A DNA stretch of 64,000 nt from Pseudoduganella umbonata (GTDB lineage: Bacteria; Pseudomonadota; Gammaproteobacteria; Burkholderiales; Burkholderiaceae_D). Location of the stretch: contig NZ_JACHXS010000001.1 in the NCBI RefSeq assembly GCF_014192225.1, positions 708,440 to 772,439 of the forward strand. The letters are read 5' to 3'. A program made the position numbers and the translations under genes. Below the pieces are notes generated by a model. That model made no database searches, was not told the DNA's origin, and saw only the letters and a program-made list of their open reading frames with translations. Below are positions 48,537-57,867 of this stretch, one piece after another (within the stretch, counting starts at the first letter, position 1; each line of letters begins with the position of its first letter).

Positions 48537-48977
48537 CTAGACGTCGATGGTGAGGCCTTCGTGGATCAGTTCCACCGATTCCATCGCCACCTCGCTGCCG
48601 CTGGCCTTGAACGACGGGCCTTCGATCTTGTTCGGCCACGCGTTCTCGGCATGCCAGCGCAGCACCGGCTCGCGCGCTTCGTTGAGCAGCACGATCGTCA
48701 CATTGCGCCGGTCCGGCACCCCGTTGACGATGTTGCCGTACCACTGCCACAGCGATTTGTCCTGCGTGTAGCCGCGCTTCAGGCTGATGTTGGCGCTCTT
48801 GCGCAGCCCCACCAGCTTGCGCACGTGGTTCTTCCGGTCGGTGCCTTCGCGGTAATCGACCGAATCGCCTTCCGACGTCAGCCCGCTCACCTCGCTGAAC
48901 GCGCCCAGCGGGATGCCGTCGATCTCCATGATGAAATTGAATGACCGGTAAGGGTCCCTGCGTTCTCCGGTAGCCAT
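48537..48977 (-). CDS. Inner-tube protein 1 (gp19/Hcp fold)
   Basis: 146 residues. RDPYRSFNFIMEIDGIPLGA, FSEVSGLTSEGDSVDYREGT and NISLKRGYTQDKSLWQWYGN, ending VELIHEGLTIDV: the standard contractile-tail tube. It lies 12 bases after sheath 1 and 7 before sheath 2. Confidence 0.96.
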   Translation of the reverse strand: MATGERRDPYRSFNFIMEIDGIPLGAFSEVSGLTSEGDSVDYREGTDRKNHVRKLVGLRKSANISLKRGYTQDKSLWQWYGNIVNGVPDRRNVTIVLLNEAREPVLRWHAENAWPNKIEGPSFKASGSEVAMESVELIHEGLTIDV

Positions 48978-48989
48978 GATGGGTTCCCC

Positions 48990-51900
48990 TTATTCCTCGC
49001 CGTGCGACGTCCACAGGCCGATGCGGATGATGACGAACTCGGCCGGCTTGACGGGAGCGATGCCGACCATGCAGATCAGCCGGCCGTTGTCGATGTCGGT
49101 CTGGGTCATCGTCGTGCGGTCGCAGCGCACGAAATATGCTTCCTCGACCTTGGTGCCTTCCAGCCCGCCGCTGCGCCACACGTCGGTGAGGAAATTGCTG
49201 ATCGAGCGGCGCACCCGCGCCCACAGCCGGTCGTCGTTCGGTTCGAACACGACCCACTGCAGCCCCCGGTTGACCGACGATTCGATGAAGATCATCAGCC
49301 GCCGCACGTTGACATACTTCCAGTCCGGGTCGCTGGTGATGACCCGCCCGCCGTAGACGCGGATGCCGCGGCTCTCGTTGCGGAAATCGCGGATCACGTT
49401 GATGTTCTGCGGATACGGGTTGAGGATGTCCTGCTCGCCCTTGTTCAGCCGCCGCTGCAGCCCGGTGATGCCGCGCACCACCTCGTTGGCGGGGGCCTTG
49501 TGCACGCCTCGTTCGATGTCGGTGCGGGCAAACACGCCGACGATGTGGCCGCTGGGCGGGATCGGGTAGTCGGCCACCTTGTCCAGGTGCGCGGGGAACG
49601 GTTCCGGCACCACCAGCCACGGGTGGTACAGCGCGGCATACTTGGTGTCGTAGCGCTGGCGCAGCGCCTGCACGTCCGCCAGCGTGTCGTTCGGCGGCAG
49701 CGGGCCGTCCAGCACGGCGAAGCGGTATTGCATCAGTTCGCAGTGGGCGATCAGGTTCTGCTGCAGCGCGTTGCCGGTACGGCCGGGGATGGCGACGATG
49801 CTGATGCCCTCTTCATTGCGCAGCGATTGCAGGCCGGTGCGCAGTTCCGGCTCGATATGGTCGTCGCCCGCATAGATATCGTCGGTGACCGAGCCGGCCG
49901 CGTCGTCGCCGCCCAGCAGCGGCAGCCGTGCCGGCCGGGTGGCACCGGTGATCAGCGTATCGACCAGCGGCGCGGGCCCGAAGCGGATCTGCCGCTGCAC
50001 GGCCGGATCGGTTTCCAGGTCGCGCACGCGGACCAGCCACGAGCGGCCCTCCGCGCGGCGGTCGCTCTTGCGCAGCGGCTGCCCGTCGTCGTCGACGGGC
50101 GGGAAGGCGCCCAGCGTCCACGTGGTGCCGATCGCCTTGTGCACGTAGCGGCTGTGGCGCGGATCCATCGACAGCTGCTGGAAGCTTTCGCTCATCAGCA
50201 CGTTCTCGCTGCGCGTGGGCACGGCGGGATCGGGCTGGCGCAACAGGTAAACGTCGATCTGGAATTCCTGCGACCGCACCAGGTCGCCGGCCGCGGCGGC
50301 ACCGGGCAGCGGCGTTGCCACGTCCAGCGTGATCAGGTAGTCGCTCTGCCGGTCGAGGCGGATCACCTTGTGCGCCGACAGCACCGTGCCGGCCGCGTCG
50401 ACCCGCTGCAGCACGGTGCCCGGTTCGACGCCGTTGACGGAATCGAGGCGCAGGTGGGTGCCGTCCTGAATGGTGCGGATGCGGCCCGAGACCAGCGCCG
50501 GATCGCTGTCGCGCACCGCCACGCGCAGCCGGTTGCCCCAGCCGCCTTCGTCCAGCGCGCGTACGGTCAGCAGCGGCGTGCGCGCCACCACCGGTTCGCC
50601 GGCCGCGTGCGGCAGCAGCAGCGCGGAATCCAGCGTGACCGGCGCCGCATTCACGGCATTTACCGCCGTCAGCGTGTGATAGGAACCCTCGATGCCGCCC
50701 ACGCGGATCGCGGTTGCCGGCGTAAAGCCGGTGCGCGAGCCCACCAGCAGTTCGCTGGCGCCACGCGTGCCCGGCAAGACCAGCGCCGTGGCGCCCGGCG
50801 CGGCCGCCGCGGGGGCGAGTTGCAACTGCACTTCCGACGGTGCGGTCTTTCCGAAGCGCAGCGGCGCCGACAGGACCACCCTGCCGGGATTCGGCGATGC
50901 CTGCGGATTCGGCAGGTCGATGACGGTGGCGTATTCGCGCTGCGGATCGGCGGCCAGGCCGATTCGCAGGACCGATCCGGGCGCCAGGCCGTCGCGGTCG
51001 TCGACATCGAGCACGGCCGCGCCATCCGCCACGTCGGCGCTCAGGTGCTTGACGGCGCTGCCGCCATCGTCGGCCAGGGTGACGGCTTCGACGATCGTGC
51101 CGGCCGGGTGGTCGGCATATGCCGGCACGGCCAGCACCAGGCTGCCCAGGCTGCCGACGGCGCGCACTTCGGCATGGGTGCCGTCGCTGACCAGCACGAA
51201 GCCGGCCGCGTAGGGTGCGGGGGCGCCGAGGAACAGCAGGCTGCTGCCGGCCGCGACACGTTCGAAGCCGGCCGCCAGCACGGTACGGTCCGCGCCCACC
51301 GCGGGCGGCACCGGTGCGGCGCCGTAAGGCAGTGCCGCCGGCAGCGGGTCGGGCAGGATGTCGAGGGTGGCGCCGCCGGCCGCGTGCGGCAGCAATGCGG
51401 GCGTGCGCAGCGTGACCGTGCGGGCCGCCGGCGGCGCACCGCCGGCCACGCTGTCGGCGATCACGTATTCGTCGTCGCCGGCGGCCACGGTGCCCAGCCG
51501 CAGCACGGTGCCGGCCACGATCGCGCCGGCGCCGCTGATGGACAGCGCGAGCGCGCCTGGAACCACGGGATTATCCAGCGTGGGTGTGTCGACCACCGCG
51601 CCGAACGCGGCGATGTGGTCGATGCTGACGGCCGAACCGGCGTGGTCGTAGGAGAACGACAGCGGCAGGCGCAGCGCGACGTCGTTGTCGACCCCGGCCG
51701 CCGCCACCACCGTGCGGAATTCCGCCGTCGAACCGTCGCCGACCTGCACCCAGGTGGGCGGCACGGTCACGCCCAGCCCCGCATCGTCGATCACGTAGAT
51801 CGTGGCCGTGGCAGGCGCGGTACCTGCCGCCGCGATCAGCCGGGTCGAGGCGCCGACGATGGCGTCGCGGTCGAACAGCCGGCTCTCGGCGAATTCCGCG

Positions 51901-52190
51901 GCATCCATATCGAGCACGCGCACCACGTACAGGCGCTTGCCGCCATTGGTGAAGAACCCTTCCACCGCGTGTGGCAGGAAGCAGCGCGCGCCGGGGAACA
52001 CCAGCGGGTCGAGCCGCTCGCCGAACCAGCGCGTGTAGTCGCCGTAGCTGGTGAGCAGGACCGGCACGTCGACCGGGCCCCGCTCGGTCATGCCGACCAT
52101 GCCGGCCGTGCTGGTGCTCACGCCCTCGATGGGCTTGGATCCCGTGTCGATCTCCTCGACATATACGGCGGGCGATAGATATTCAGGCAT
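48990..52190 (-). CDS. Contractile sheath protein 1 with a ~430-residue inserted repeat domain
   Basis: 1066 residues, far longer than the 350-700 usual for sheaths. The N-terminus PEYLSPAVYVEEIDTGSKPI, the C-terminal core (ERGVHKAPANEVVRGITGLQ; QWVVFEPNDDRLWARVRRSI) and the last strand EFVIIRIG are normal. GGWGNRLRV, at residue 114 in sheath 2, lies near 548 here. The intervening part is a series of beta-type modules with a recurring L-x-HAAG signature (ALLPHAAGGATLDIL near 267; LLPHAAGEPVVAR near 525). The insert should project on the outer surface of the sheath. Confidence 0.94.
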   Translation of the reverse strand: MPEYLSPAVYVEEIDTGSKPIEGVSTSTAGMVGMTERGPVDVPVLLTSYGDYTRWFGERLDPLVFPGARCFLPHAVEGFFTNGGKRLYVVRVLDMDAAEFAESRLFDRDAIVGASTRLIAAAGTAPATATIYVIDDAGLGVTVPPTWVQVGDGSTAEFRTVVAAAGVDNDVALRLPLSFSYDHAGSAVSIDHIAAFGAVVDTPTLDNPVVPGALALSISGAGAIVAGTVLRLGTVAAGDDEYVIADSVAGGAPPAARTVTLRTPALLPHAAGGATLDILPDPLPAALPYGAAPVPPAVGADRTVLAAGFERVAAGSSLLFLGAPAPYAAGFVLVSDGTHAEVRAVGSLGSLVLAVPAYADHPAGTIVEAVTLADDGGSAVKHLSADVADGAAVLDVDDRDGLAPGSVLRIGLAADPQREYATVIDLPNPQASPNPGRVVLSAPLRFGKTAPSEVQLQLAPAAAAPGATALVLPGTRGASELLVGSRTGFTPATAIRVGGIEGSYHTLTAVNAVNAAPVTLDSALLLPHAAGEPVVARTPLLTVRALDEGGWGNRLRVAVRDSDPALVSGRIRTIQDGTHLRLDSVNGVEPGTVLQRVDAAGTVLSAHKVIRLDRQSDYLITLDVATPLPGAAAAGDLVRSQEFQIDVYLLRQPDPAVPTRSENVLMSESFQQLSMDPRHSRYVHKAIGTTWTLGAFPPVDDDGQPLRKSDRRAEGRSWLVRVRDLETDPAVQRQIRFGPAPLVDTLITGATRPARLPLLGGDDAAGSVTDDIYAGDDHIEPELRTGLQSLRNEEGISIVAIPGRTGNALQQNLIAHCELMQYRFAVLDGPLPPNDTLADVQALRQRYDTKYAALYHPWLVVPEPFPAHLDKVADYPIPPSGHIVGVFARTDIERGVHKAPANEVVRGITGLQRRLNKGEQDILNPYPQNINVIRDFRNESRGIRVYGGRVITSDPDWKYVNVRRLMIFIESSVNRGLQWVVFEPNDDRLWARVRRSISNFLTDVWRSGGLEGTKVEEAYFVRCDRTTMTQTDIDNGRLICMVGIAPVKPAEFVIIRIGLWTSHGEE

Positions 52191-52207
52191 CGGGTGCCTC
52201 CTTCGGC

Positions 52208-53596
52208 TCAGCTGTCAAAGACCACGTCCAGCCACGTTTCCTCGCTGCCGTAGCCGGGTTGAAAAACGATCGCGTTGTTGTTCGCCACGCTGATGTCCGG
52301 ATGGCCGGCGGCGCCGGCCTCCACTTCGACCTGCGCGATGCGGTGCAGCGGCGGCAGGCGGTAATAGCCGCCGGCATCGCTGGTCACGTCGAACAGCGCG
52401 TATTGCTGGAATTCGGCGCTGGCGCCCGCTCCGATGCGCACCGTGCCGGCCAGGGCCGGCAACGCGGCATCGTCGAGGAACACCAGCTGGTCGCCCGGCA
52501 GTGCGCTGTCCGCCAGCTGCTTGGCGGCGCCGACCGGGCCGCCCGGGGCGATGCGCGTGGCCACCGCTCCCAGCGCATGGGCGTTCCGCAACGGATAGCG
52601 CAGCGTGGCCGTTACCGGTTCGGCGGGGGTGAATGCGGGGGCCAGCGCGGTCACCGCGATGCGCTCGTGCCGCGCCGGATCGGCCGGATCGATGGCCAGC
52701 ACGCTGGTGCCGGCAACGAGATTGACGCTGTCGGTCAGGGCAATCGCGCCGGCACCGGCGGAAACTGGCGCCGTCGCCAGCTTCTCCTCGCCGGCCGGCA
52801 TCGCTGGCGCGATGGGCGTCACGGCGGTGGTCGCGGCACGTTCGGCGTACAGGCCCGGCGCCATGCCGGCCATGCTGGCGGGCACGGGCGGCAAGTGATT
52901 GCGTACGTCGGCCGTGGTGCGCCAGATCCGGCTGACCCGCACCGTGGCGTTGGCGACCGGCACCGTGCCGCCCGCCGCGCGTGCCACGGTGCGGCCGCGG
53001 ATGGCGATGGGACGCCGGTGCAGCGGCAGCGCGCCGAGTTCGAGCGGCTCGAAGGCATCGGCGACGACCGGGTCGCCGATGGCATGGGGATGGACCAGGT
53101 CCGCCGCCAGCGTCAGCTGGCCAGCCGCCGGGCCCAGGCTGGCGATCGTGCAGCGCTCGGCGTTTGCTCCGGCCGGGCCGACCAGCAGCAGCTGGCCGGC
53201 GAACAGGCCGGCGGTGGACGCCAGCGTCAGCACGCGCGTGGTGGCGGCCGCGGCGGCGGTCAGCGGCAATTGTCCGCTGGGCAGCGCGAGCTCGCGCGTG
53301 TACGGCAGGAAGCCTTCGGCATGGACGTCGAGGACCAGCGCATAAGCGGGCGCGGCAAGCGGCGGGAAGCGGTGCCACGGCCGTGCCACCAGCGCAAAAT
53401 GGCCATCGGCATCGATGCGCACGAGCAGGCCATGCTGGCGCGGCATCACATGCACGGGCGTGCGCGGCGCCTGGCCGGTGAGTTCATCGAGCACCTGGCC
53501 GGTGACCACTGCCCAGTCGCGCTCCGCCTCGGCACGCCGGTCGTCGGGCGAGAACAGCCACGACACGCCGTTGACGATGACGGTCTGGCGGGTCAT
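52208..53596 (-). CDS. Transthyretin-like repeat protein of the eCIS operon
   Basis: 462 residues, no signal peptide. N-terminal carboxypeptidase-regulatory-like fold (VVTGQVLDELTGQAPRTPVH, YALVLDVHAEGFLPYTRELA) and a C-terminal second one (FDVTSDAGGYYRLPPLHRIA). Between them are modules resembling those in the sheath insertion (LTLAADLVHPHAIGDPVVAD; LRYPLRNAHALGAVATRIAP). The start overlaps the cap gene by 4 bases. Likely a structural decoration protein; no named family recognised. Confidence 0.7.
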   Translation of the reverse strand: MTRQTVIVNGVSWLFSPDDRRAEAERDWAVVTGQVLDELTGQAPRTPVHVMPRQHGLLVRIDADGHFALVARPWHRFPPLAAPAYALVLDVHAEGFLPYTRELALPSGQLPLTAAAAATTRVLTLASTAGLFAGQLLLVGPAGANAERCTIASLGPAAGQLTLAADLVHPHAIGDPVVADAFEPLELGALPLHRRPIAIRGRTVARAAGGTVPVANATVRVSRIWRTTADVRNHLPPVPASMAGMAPGLYAERAATTAVTPIAPAMPAGEEKLATAPVSAGAGAIALTDSVNLVAGTSVLAIDPADPARHERIAVTALAPAFTPAEPVTATLRYPLRNAHALGAVATRIAPGGPVGAAKQLADSALPGDQLVFLDDAALPALAGTVRIGAGASAEFQQYALFDVTSDAGGYYRLPPLHRIAQVEVEAGAAGHPDISVANNNAIVFQPGYGSEETWLDVVFDS

Positions 53597-54231
53597 GCCG
53601 CGCTCCCGGCTTCGTCGCGCGCGATGACGCCATATTCCGGCAGCGCCACCTTGACGCGCCGCCCTGCGACCGGCTGCAAGCCGCTGTCGATATGGACGGT
53701 ACTGACTTCATACGATACCGACAACTGATACGAGCCTTCCAGCGCATCCCACACGCGGGTGATCTCTTCCAGGCCCATGGTTTCCAGCCGGACCGTCAGC
53801 TGGGTATCGGTGCCGGTCAGCTGTTCCCGCAGGTCGGCACCGCGGAAGCACGGCTTGCTGTGGAACAGCTGCAGTACCTTGCCCAACAGGTATTGCTCGG
53901 TTTCCGGATCGCCGTCGTTGTCGCGGCTGGTCAGTGGCGTTACCAGGTAGTGCAGCCGCAGCGGCAGCGGCCGGTCCTGCATCTGCGTGGCGCTGATCCA
54001 GCGCGGCGGGTCGTTCAGCGACTGGTCGTCGACCACCACCCGGTACAGCCACAGCGACAGGCCCTCTTCCAGCGTTTCCATTTCCTTCGGCGTGCGCAGC
54101 GACACTTTCATGCCGCGCGCCGTAAACGGGCCAGCGCCGGGACCGCTGCCGCCGAGGAAGGGATCGGCGACGATCTGCGTTTCCAGGTAGTGCTGCAGGG
54201 TCTTGCTGGTGGCTAACACCGACTGGTACAT
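53593..54231 (-). CDS. DUF4255 tube-terminator/cap protein (Pvc16)
   Basis: 212 residues. SVLATSKTLQHYLETQIVAD, MKVSLRTPKEMETLEEGLSL, WLYRVVVDDQSLNDPPRWIS and RLHYLVTPL are the DUF4255 signature. In solved eCIS particles this protein caps the end of the inner tube. It is the first gene of the minus-strand operon here and diverges from the BTAD regulator. Confidence 0.94.
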   Translation of the reverse strand: MYQSVLATSKTLQHYLETQIVADPFLGGSGPGAGPFTARGMKVSLRTPKEMETLEEGLSLWLYRVVVDDQSLNDPPRWISATQMQDRPLPLRLHYLVTPLTSRDNDGDPETEQYLLGKVLQLFHSKPCFRGADLREQLTGTDTQLTVRLETMGLEEITRVWDALEGSYQLSVSYEVSTVHIDSGLQPVAGRRVKVALPEYGVIARDEAGSAA

Positions 54232-54475
54232 GGCCTGTGCTTTCTTGTGGGTAATTCACGCGGCGGTGACGCCGGCCGTGCTTCGTTATAGAACCTGCCT
54301 GTCTCCCCGGCGACTACGCGGCGTCTCGGCGGTGTCTCGGCTCCCGGCAGGTCCGGGTTTGCCGGTAGCCTGTCGCCTTGCTGTTGCGCTTTTGCCTCCA
54401 ATGCGCCGGAATGTACCTTTCCGCTCTAAATGGGCGGACAATCGGGTCTTCCCCAGGTACCCGAGGGAGCACGCC
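54232..54475. promoter_or_regulatory. Divergent intergenic region between the eCIS operon and its BTAD regulator
   Basis: The 244-base gap between the first eCIS gene and the regulator start must hold both promoters. No confident -35/-10 pair or repeated operator was identified by eye. An open plus-strand frame runs through it but is not gene-like. Confidence 0.5.
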
Positions 54476-55495
54476 ATGAGCACGTTGACTGTCAGGCTTT
54501 TCGGTCGTTTCAGTGTCAGTAGGCAGGGGCAAATCGGCAGCGAAGGGCAATCTCCGGTCGGGCTCGGCGCCCGGCGCGCGCGCGAAGTACTCGGTTACCT
54601 GTTGCTGTACCCCGACCGTGCCCACCGGCGCGAACGGCTGGCCGACCTGCTGTGGGAAGACACGCCGCTGGACCAGGCCCGCAAGCACCTGCGGCAGGCC
54701 TTGTGGCAGATCCAGGCGGTCCTGCAGCGCGAACACGACGGCAACGGGCCATTCGCGCTGGAAGTGGATCCGCACTGGATCCAGCTGCATACCTGCGGCT
54801 GCCTGCAGGTGGACGTGCGGCACTTCGAAGCGGCAATCCACTGTTGCCATGGCATCGCCGGGCCGGAGCTGGATGCGACCCAGCGGCAAACGCTGGAGGA
54901 CGCTGTCCAGCTGTACCGCGGCGACCTGCTGGAAGGCTGGGAACAGGGCTGGTGCCTGGCCGAGCGCGAGCGGCTGCAGAACGAATTGCTCGATGCGCTC
55001 GACAAGCTGGTGACCGGCTGCGTGGCCCGCCACGACAGCGAGCGCGGCCTGGCGTATGCGCGCCGCATGCTGGTGGCCGATCCGGCACGCGAACAGGTGC
55101 ATTGCCACCTGATGCGGCTGCACCTGCTGTCCGGCAATCGCACCGAGGCGCTGCGCGCCTATGGCTGCTGCGAACGGCTGCTGATGCAGGAACTGGGCGT
55201 GCGGCCCTCGCAAGCCACGCGGGCGCTGCACGAGTCGATCCGCGAAGGCCGCAGCGACAGCCCGTGGAGCGAGCTGGCCTCCCTCGGCGACGCGCTGGGC
55301 GCACCGCCGGGCGCGCCGCTGGCAGCGTCGTTACCCGCGCCGTTGACAGACTCCCTCCTCGGCGCCGACTGGCGTGGCGAGCCTTCCGCCCGCCTGCCCG
55401 CGCTGGCCGACCACCTGGCCCGCGTGCAGTCGACGCTGGCGCGCATCGAGGCTCGCCTGCGCCAGGAAATGGCGCGTGGCGACGGGCCGGGCTGA
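54476..55495 (+). CDS. BTAD/SARP-type transcription regulator beside the eCIS
   Basis: 339 residues from ATG 54476 with GAGGGAG upstream. N-terminal OmpR/SARP winged helix (LTVRLFGRFSVSRQG, ARRAREVLGYLLLYPDRAHR, RERLADLLWED), then the helical BTAD domain (LYRGDLLEGWEQGWCLAERE; ARRMLVADPAREQVHCHLMR; GNRTEALRAYGCCERLLMQE, LGVRPSQATRALHESI). No NB-ARC ATPase domain. It is divergent from the first eCIS gene, so it is the obvious candidate activator of the cluster. Confidence 0.9.
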   Translation: MSTLTVRLFGRFSVSRQGQIGSEGQSPVGLGARRAREVLGYLLLYPDRAHRRERLADLLWEDTPLDQARKHLRQALWQIQAVLQREHDGNGPFALEVDPHWIQLHTCGCLQVDVRHFEAAIHCCHGIAGPELDATQRQTLEDAVQLYRGDLLEGWEQGWCLAERERLQNELLDALDKLVTGCVARHDSERGLAYARRMLVADPAREQVHCHLMRLHLLSGNRTEALRAYGCCERLLMQELGVRPSQATRALHESIREGRSDSPWSELASLGDALGAPPGAPLAASLPAPLTDSLLGADWRGEPSARLPALADHLARVQSTLARIEARLRQEMARGDGPG

Positions 55496-55497
55496 GG

Positions 55498-56079
55498 TCA
55501 GCGCGGGAAACCGCTTAACGGCGGCAGCCCGATCTCTTTTCGTCTCTTGTTCACGTTTTTGCTGTCGTGGATTGGAAAGATCTTATTACTGCCATGTTGG
55601 AACTCGGTGCCATATCGTTGCCCTCTGCCTTGCCTCACTAGAATGCGATCTTCTAGGGAAGCAAGTTTTTCGTTTGAAATTTCGCCACGCTTGTTTGCTC
55701 CACGCACAACGGGAAGATACTTCAACTGATAAGGAAGAGGCGCGTGCTGGATAATGAAATATGCTGAGCGCACGGCTTTCCCGTTGTCGATACTATTCGG
55801 CCAGCCGCATAGTTTGATCAAGCGGTCGAGTTCTTCCTGATTTTTAAAGTCACCAGCCAAAATCAAATCCTCGATTTTCGCCTTCTCAGCCGCGTCAACG
55901 CTGACCTTGGCGTTTTCTCGTTCCAGAATCTCGATATACCGGCCGCGCAATGCCTGGTCATCGCTCAGCATGCGACTGTAAATCGACGCAAGTGCCGAGC
56001 CTTCGCATTCGTCGGCATGTGCTGCTGGGACAAAACAAAAGAGGCCGATTGCCACGGGTCCTAAAGCTCTCATCAGCAT
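55498..56079 (-). CDS. DUF6624-like exported protein
   Basis: 193 residues, signal peptide ending AAHA. ASIYSRMLSDDQALRGRYIE, a GWPNS motif, FIIQHAPLP and LASLEDRILVRQGRGQRYGT fit the DUF6624 pattern (DQ-x-xR ... GWP ... QHA ... L-x-DR ... Q-x-YGT). Function unknown. Codon and base use look less GC-rich than the eCIS genes. It converges with the BTAD gene, 2 bases apart. Confidence 0.75.
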   Translation of the reverse strand: MLMRALGPVAIGLFCFVPAAHADECEGSALASIYSRMLSDDQALRGRYIEILERENAKVSVDAAEKAKIEDLILAGDFKNQEELDRLIKLCGWPNSIDNGKAVRSAYFIIQHAPLPYQLKYLPVVRGANKRGEISNEKLASLEDRILVRQGRGQRYGTEFQHGSNKIFPIHDSKNVNKRRKEIGLPPLSGFPR

Positions 56080-56256
56080 GGTATTTACCGATATAAAATT
56101 GAATACGTTGGTTCAGATGGCCGGCACGACATGAATGGGTTTAAAAGATGCGACGCTGTCAATGACCTGTCCCGTTTAAGAGAGTGTAATTGATCGATGC
56201 TGCATGCGAGTAAATATGCATCGCTGTGCAATCTCAGGCATATTCATTGCATTACT

Positions 56257-56304
56257 CTGAATTTCGTCTCGACTGAATTTCGTCTCGACTGAATTTCGTC
56301 TCGA
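56257..56304. repeat. Three perfect 16-bp tandem repeats
   Basis: The unit CTGAATTTCGTCTCGA occurs three times without mismatch immediately downstream of the AraC gene stop. A simple tandem array, probably variable in copy number. Confidence 0.95.
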
Positions 56305-56309
56305 TAGTC

Positions 56310-57140
56310 CTACTTCCAGCAGCGATACAGCCAGTAGCTCTCGTCGCGCGCCTGCCGCTCGATCAGGTCGGCCGGCGACGTGCCCGACAGCTTGCGCCAT
56401 TCGCGGGAGAGATGGGGCTGGTCGGAAAAGCCGCCGGCGCTGGCCAGGCTGGCCCAGTGCAGCGTGCCGCCCTCGGCGGCGGCGCGGGCATCGAGCAGCG
56501 CCGTCTCAAACCGCTCCGCACCACGCAGGGTCCGCAACGACTGGCCGGTCGCCTCGCGGATGCGCCGTTCGACCTGGCGCTCGCACAGCCGGTCGATGCC
56601 CACCGAATGGAGCAGGCGCCGCAGCCACGGAGCGGCGGACGCGGCGCCGGCGTGGCCGCGTCTCGCCAGGAAGGCATCCACCTGCGCGATCCGTTCGGCA
56701 TCGCCAGCGGCGGCGGCCACCTCGTCCAGCAGCGGCATCAACGATGCGGGGAGGACGTCGCGGGCGGGGACCAGGCGGTCGGCGAAACCGGCTGGCGCCA
56801 GCCCGGTCAGGCGGGCGAATGCATCGGGAAAGAAGACCACCGTGAACGCGCGGACCCGCCCGGCGCTGAATGTGGTTGCCGGACGCGTGAACGGCCCGCC
56901 GACCACGATCGCATCGAGCGCCGGCGCGGCGGCCGACTGGCCATCGTGGACCGTACCAAGCAGGAACCATGTCACCGTGCAGTACGGCGCCGCCGGGAAG
57001 CGGTTCAGGTGGGCCGGCGAGCCGGCTCCCGTGTCGCGCCAGAAGTAGGCACGCACCGCGCCGCCGGGGCCGGTTGCTGGCAAGGACACGCCGGTATCGG
57101 CATGTCGGAATCGTTCAAGACCGGGGGCGCGCGGCGTCAT
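56310..57140 (-). CDS. AraC-family transcription regulator
   Basis: 276 residues. N-terminal ligand-type domain (FPAAPYCTVTWFLLGTVHDG, FTRPATTFSAGRVRAFTVVF FP) and a C-terminal AraC helix-turn-helix pair (RQVERRIREATGQSLRTLRG; FSDQPHLSREWRKLSGTSPA). Divergent from the small membrane protein at 57176 with only 35 bases between starts, so it probably controls that gene. Confidence 0.88.
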   Translation of the reverse strand: MTPRAPGLERFRHADTGVSLPATGPGGAVRAYFWRDTGAGSPAHLNRFPAAPYCTVTWFLLGTVHDGQSAAAPALDAIVVGGPFTRPATTFSAGRVRAFTVVFFPDAFARLTGLAPAGFADRLVPARDVLPASLMPLLDEVAAAAGDAERIAQVDAFLARRGHAGAASAAPWLRRLLHSVGIDRLCERQVERRIREATGQSLRTLRGAERFETALLDARAAAEGGTLHWASLASAGGFSDQPHLSREWRKLSGTSPADLIERQARDESYWLYRCWK

Positions 57141-57175
57141 ACGATGCCGCCATCCCGTTCGAATGAGCCTGCCCC

Positions 57176-57724
57176 ATGTCCCCTCAATCCGCCATCCTCC
57201 TGCTGCACCGTGGCACCGGTGCGGTGCTTGCCGCGTTCATTTGTCTTCATCTGGTGAATCATGTTTTGCTGGCCATCGATCCGGCCTTGGCGTTCGGCTT
57301 CATGGACCGATTCCGGCAAGTGTATCGGCAACCCGCCGTCGAAGCGGTGCTGCTGCTGGCCGTGCTGCTCCAGTTGCTCGGCGGCGCGGCACTGGCCCGG
57401 CGCGGCGGTGCCCTGCCGGCCCGGATCAGCGGCTATTATCTGCTGTTCTTCCTGCTCGTGCACGTAACCGCGGTACTGTGGGGCCGCCTCGGCATGGGAC
57501 TCGATACCGATATCCGCTTCGCCGCGGCCGGCTTGCGCAGCTGGCCGTCCATCGCGTTTTTCGCGCCCTATTATTTCCTGGCCGTGCTCGCCGTCTGCTT
57601 TCATGTCGGGCTCGGCGTCTCGCGCCATGCCGGCGCGCGGGCCCGCACGGTCACGCTTGCGGCCGGAACAGTGGGCCTGCTCATGGGGACGGCGATCGTC
57701 GGCGGCATGCTGGCGCTGGCATAA
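57176..57724 (+). CDS. Small multi-pass membrane protein, cytochrome-b/SdhC-like architecture
   Basis: 182 residues with about five hydrophobic helices: ILLLHRGTGAVLAAFICLHL, AVLLLAVLLQLLGGAALA, YYLLFFLLVHVTAVLWG, PYYFLAVLAVCFHVGLGVS and a last Gly/Ala helix. Histidines placed in the helices (LHRGTG, LHLVNH, VHVTA, FHVGLG) resemble haem-ligating quinol-type membrane anchors. No named family assigned with confidence. Confidence 0.75.
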   Translation: MSPQSAILLLHRGTGAVLAAFICLHLVNHVLLAIDPALAFGFMDRFRQVYRQPAVEAVLLLAVLLQLLGGAALARRGGALPARISGYYLLFFLLVHVTAVLWGRLGMGLDTDIRFAAAGLRSWPSIAFFAPYYFLAVLAVCFHVGLGVSRHAGARARTVTLAAGTVGLLMGTAIVGGMLALA

Positions 57725-57867
57725 GGGAATGTAAAGCAGCGGGTCCGCAAAGCGGTTTTCCGCATAAGCTGGCACGTAAATCTTCGTATTCACGGCCTTT
57801 TCCTGTCCTTATACTTTTTCCATTGAAGGCGAGCATCGCCACCACTGAAAAAAGCATAAGGAAGAGA

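Noticed and set aside
56257-56304. CRISPR array
   Set aside because: Three 16-bp units in direct contact without spacers.
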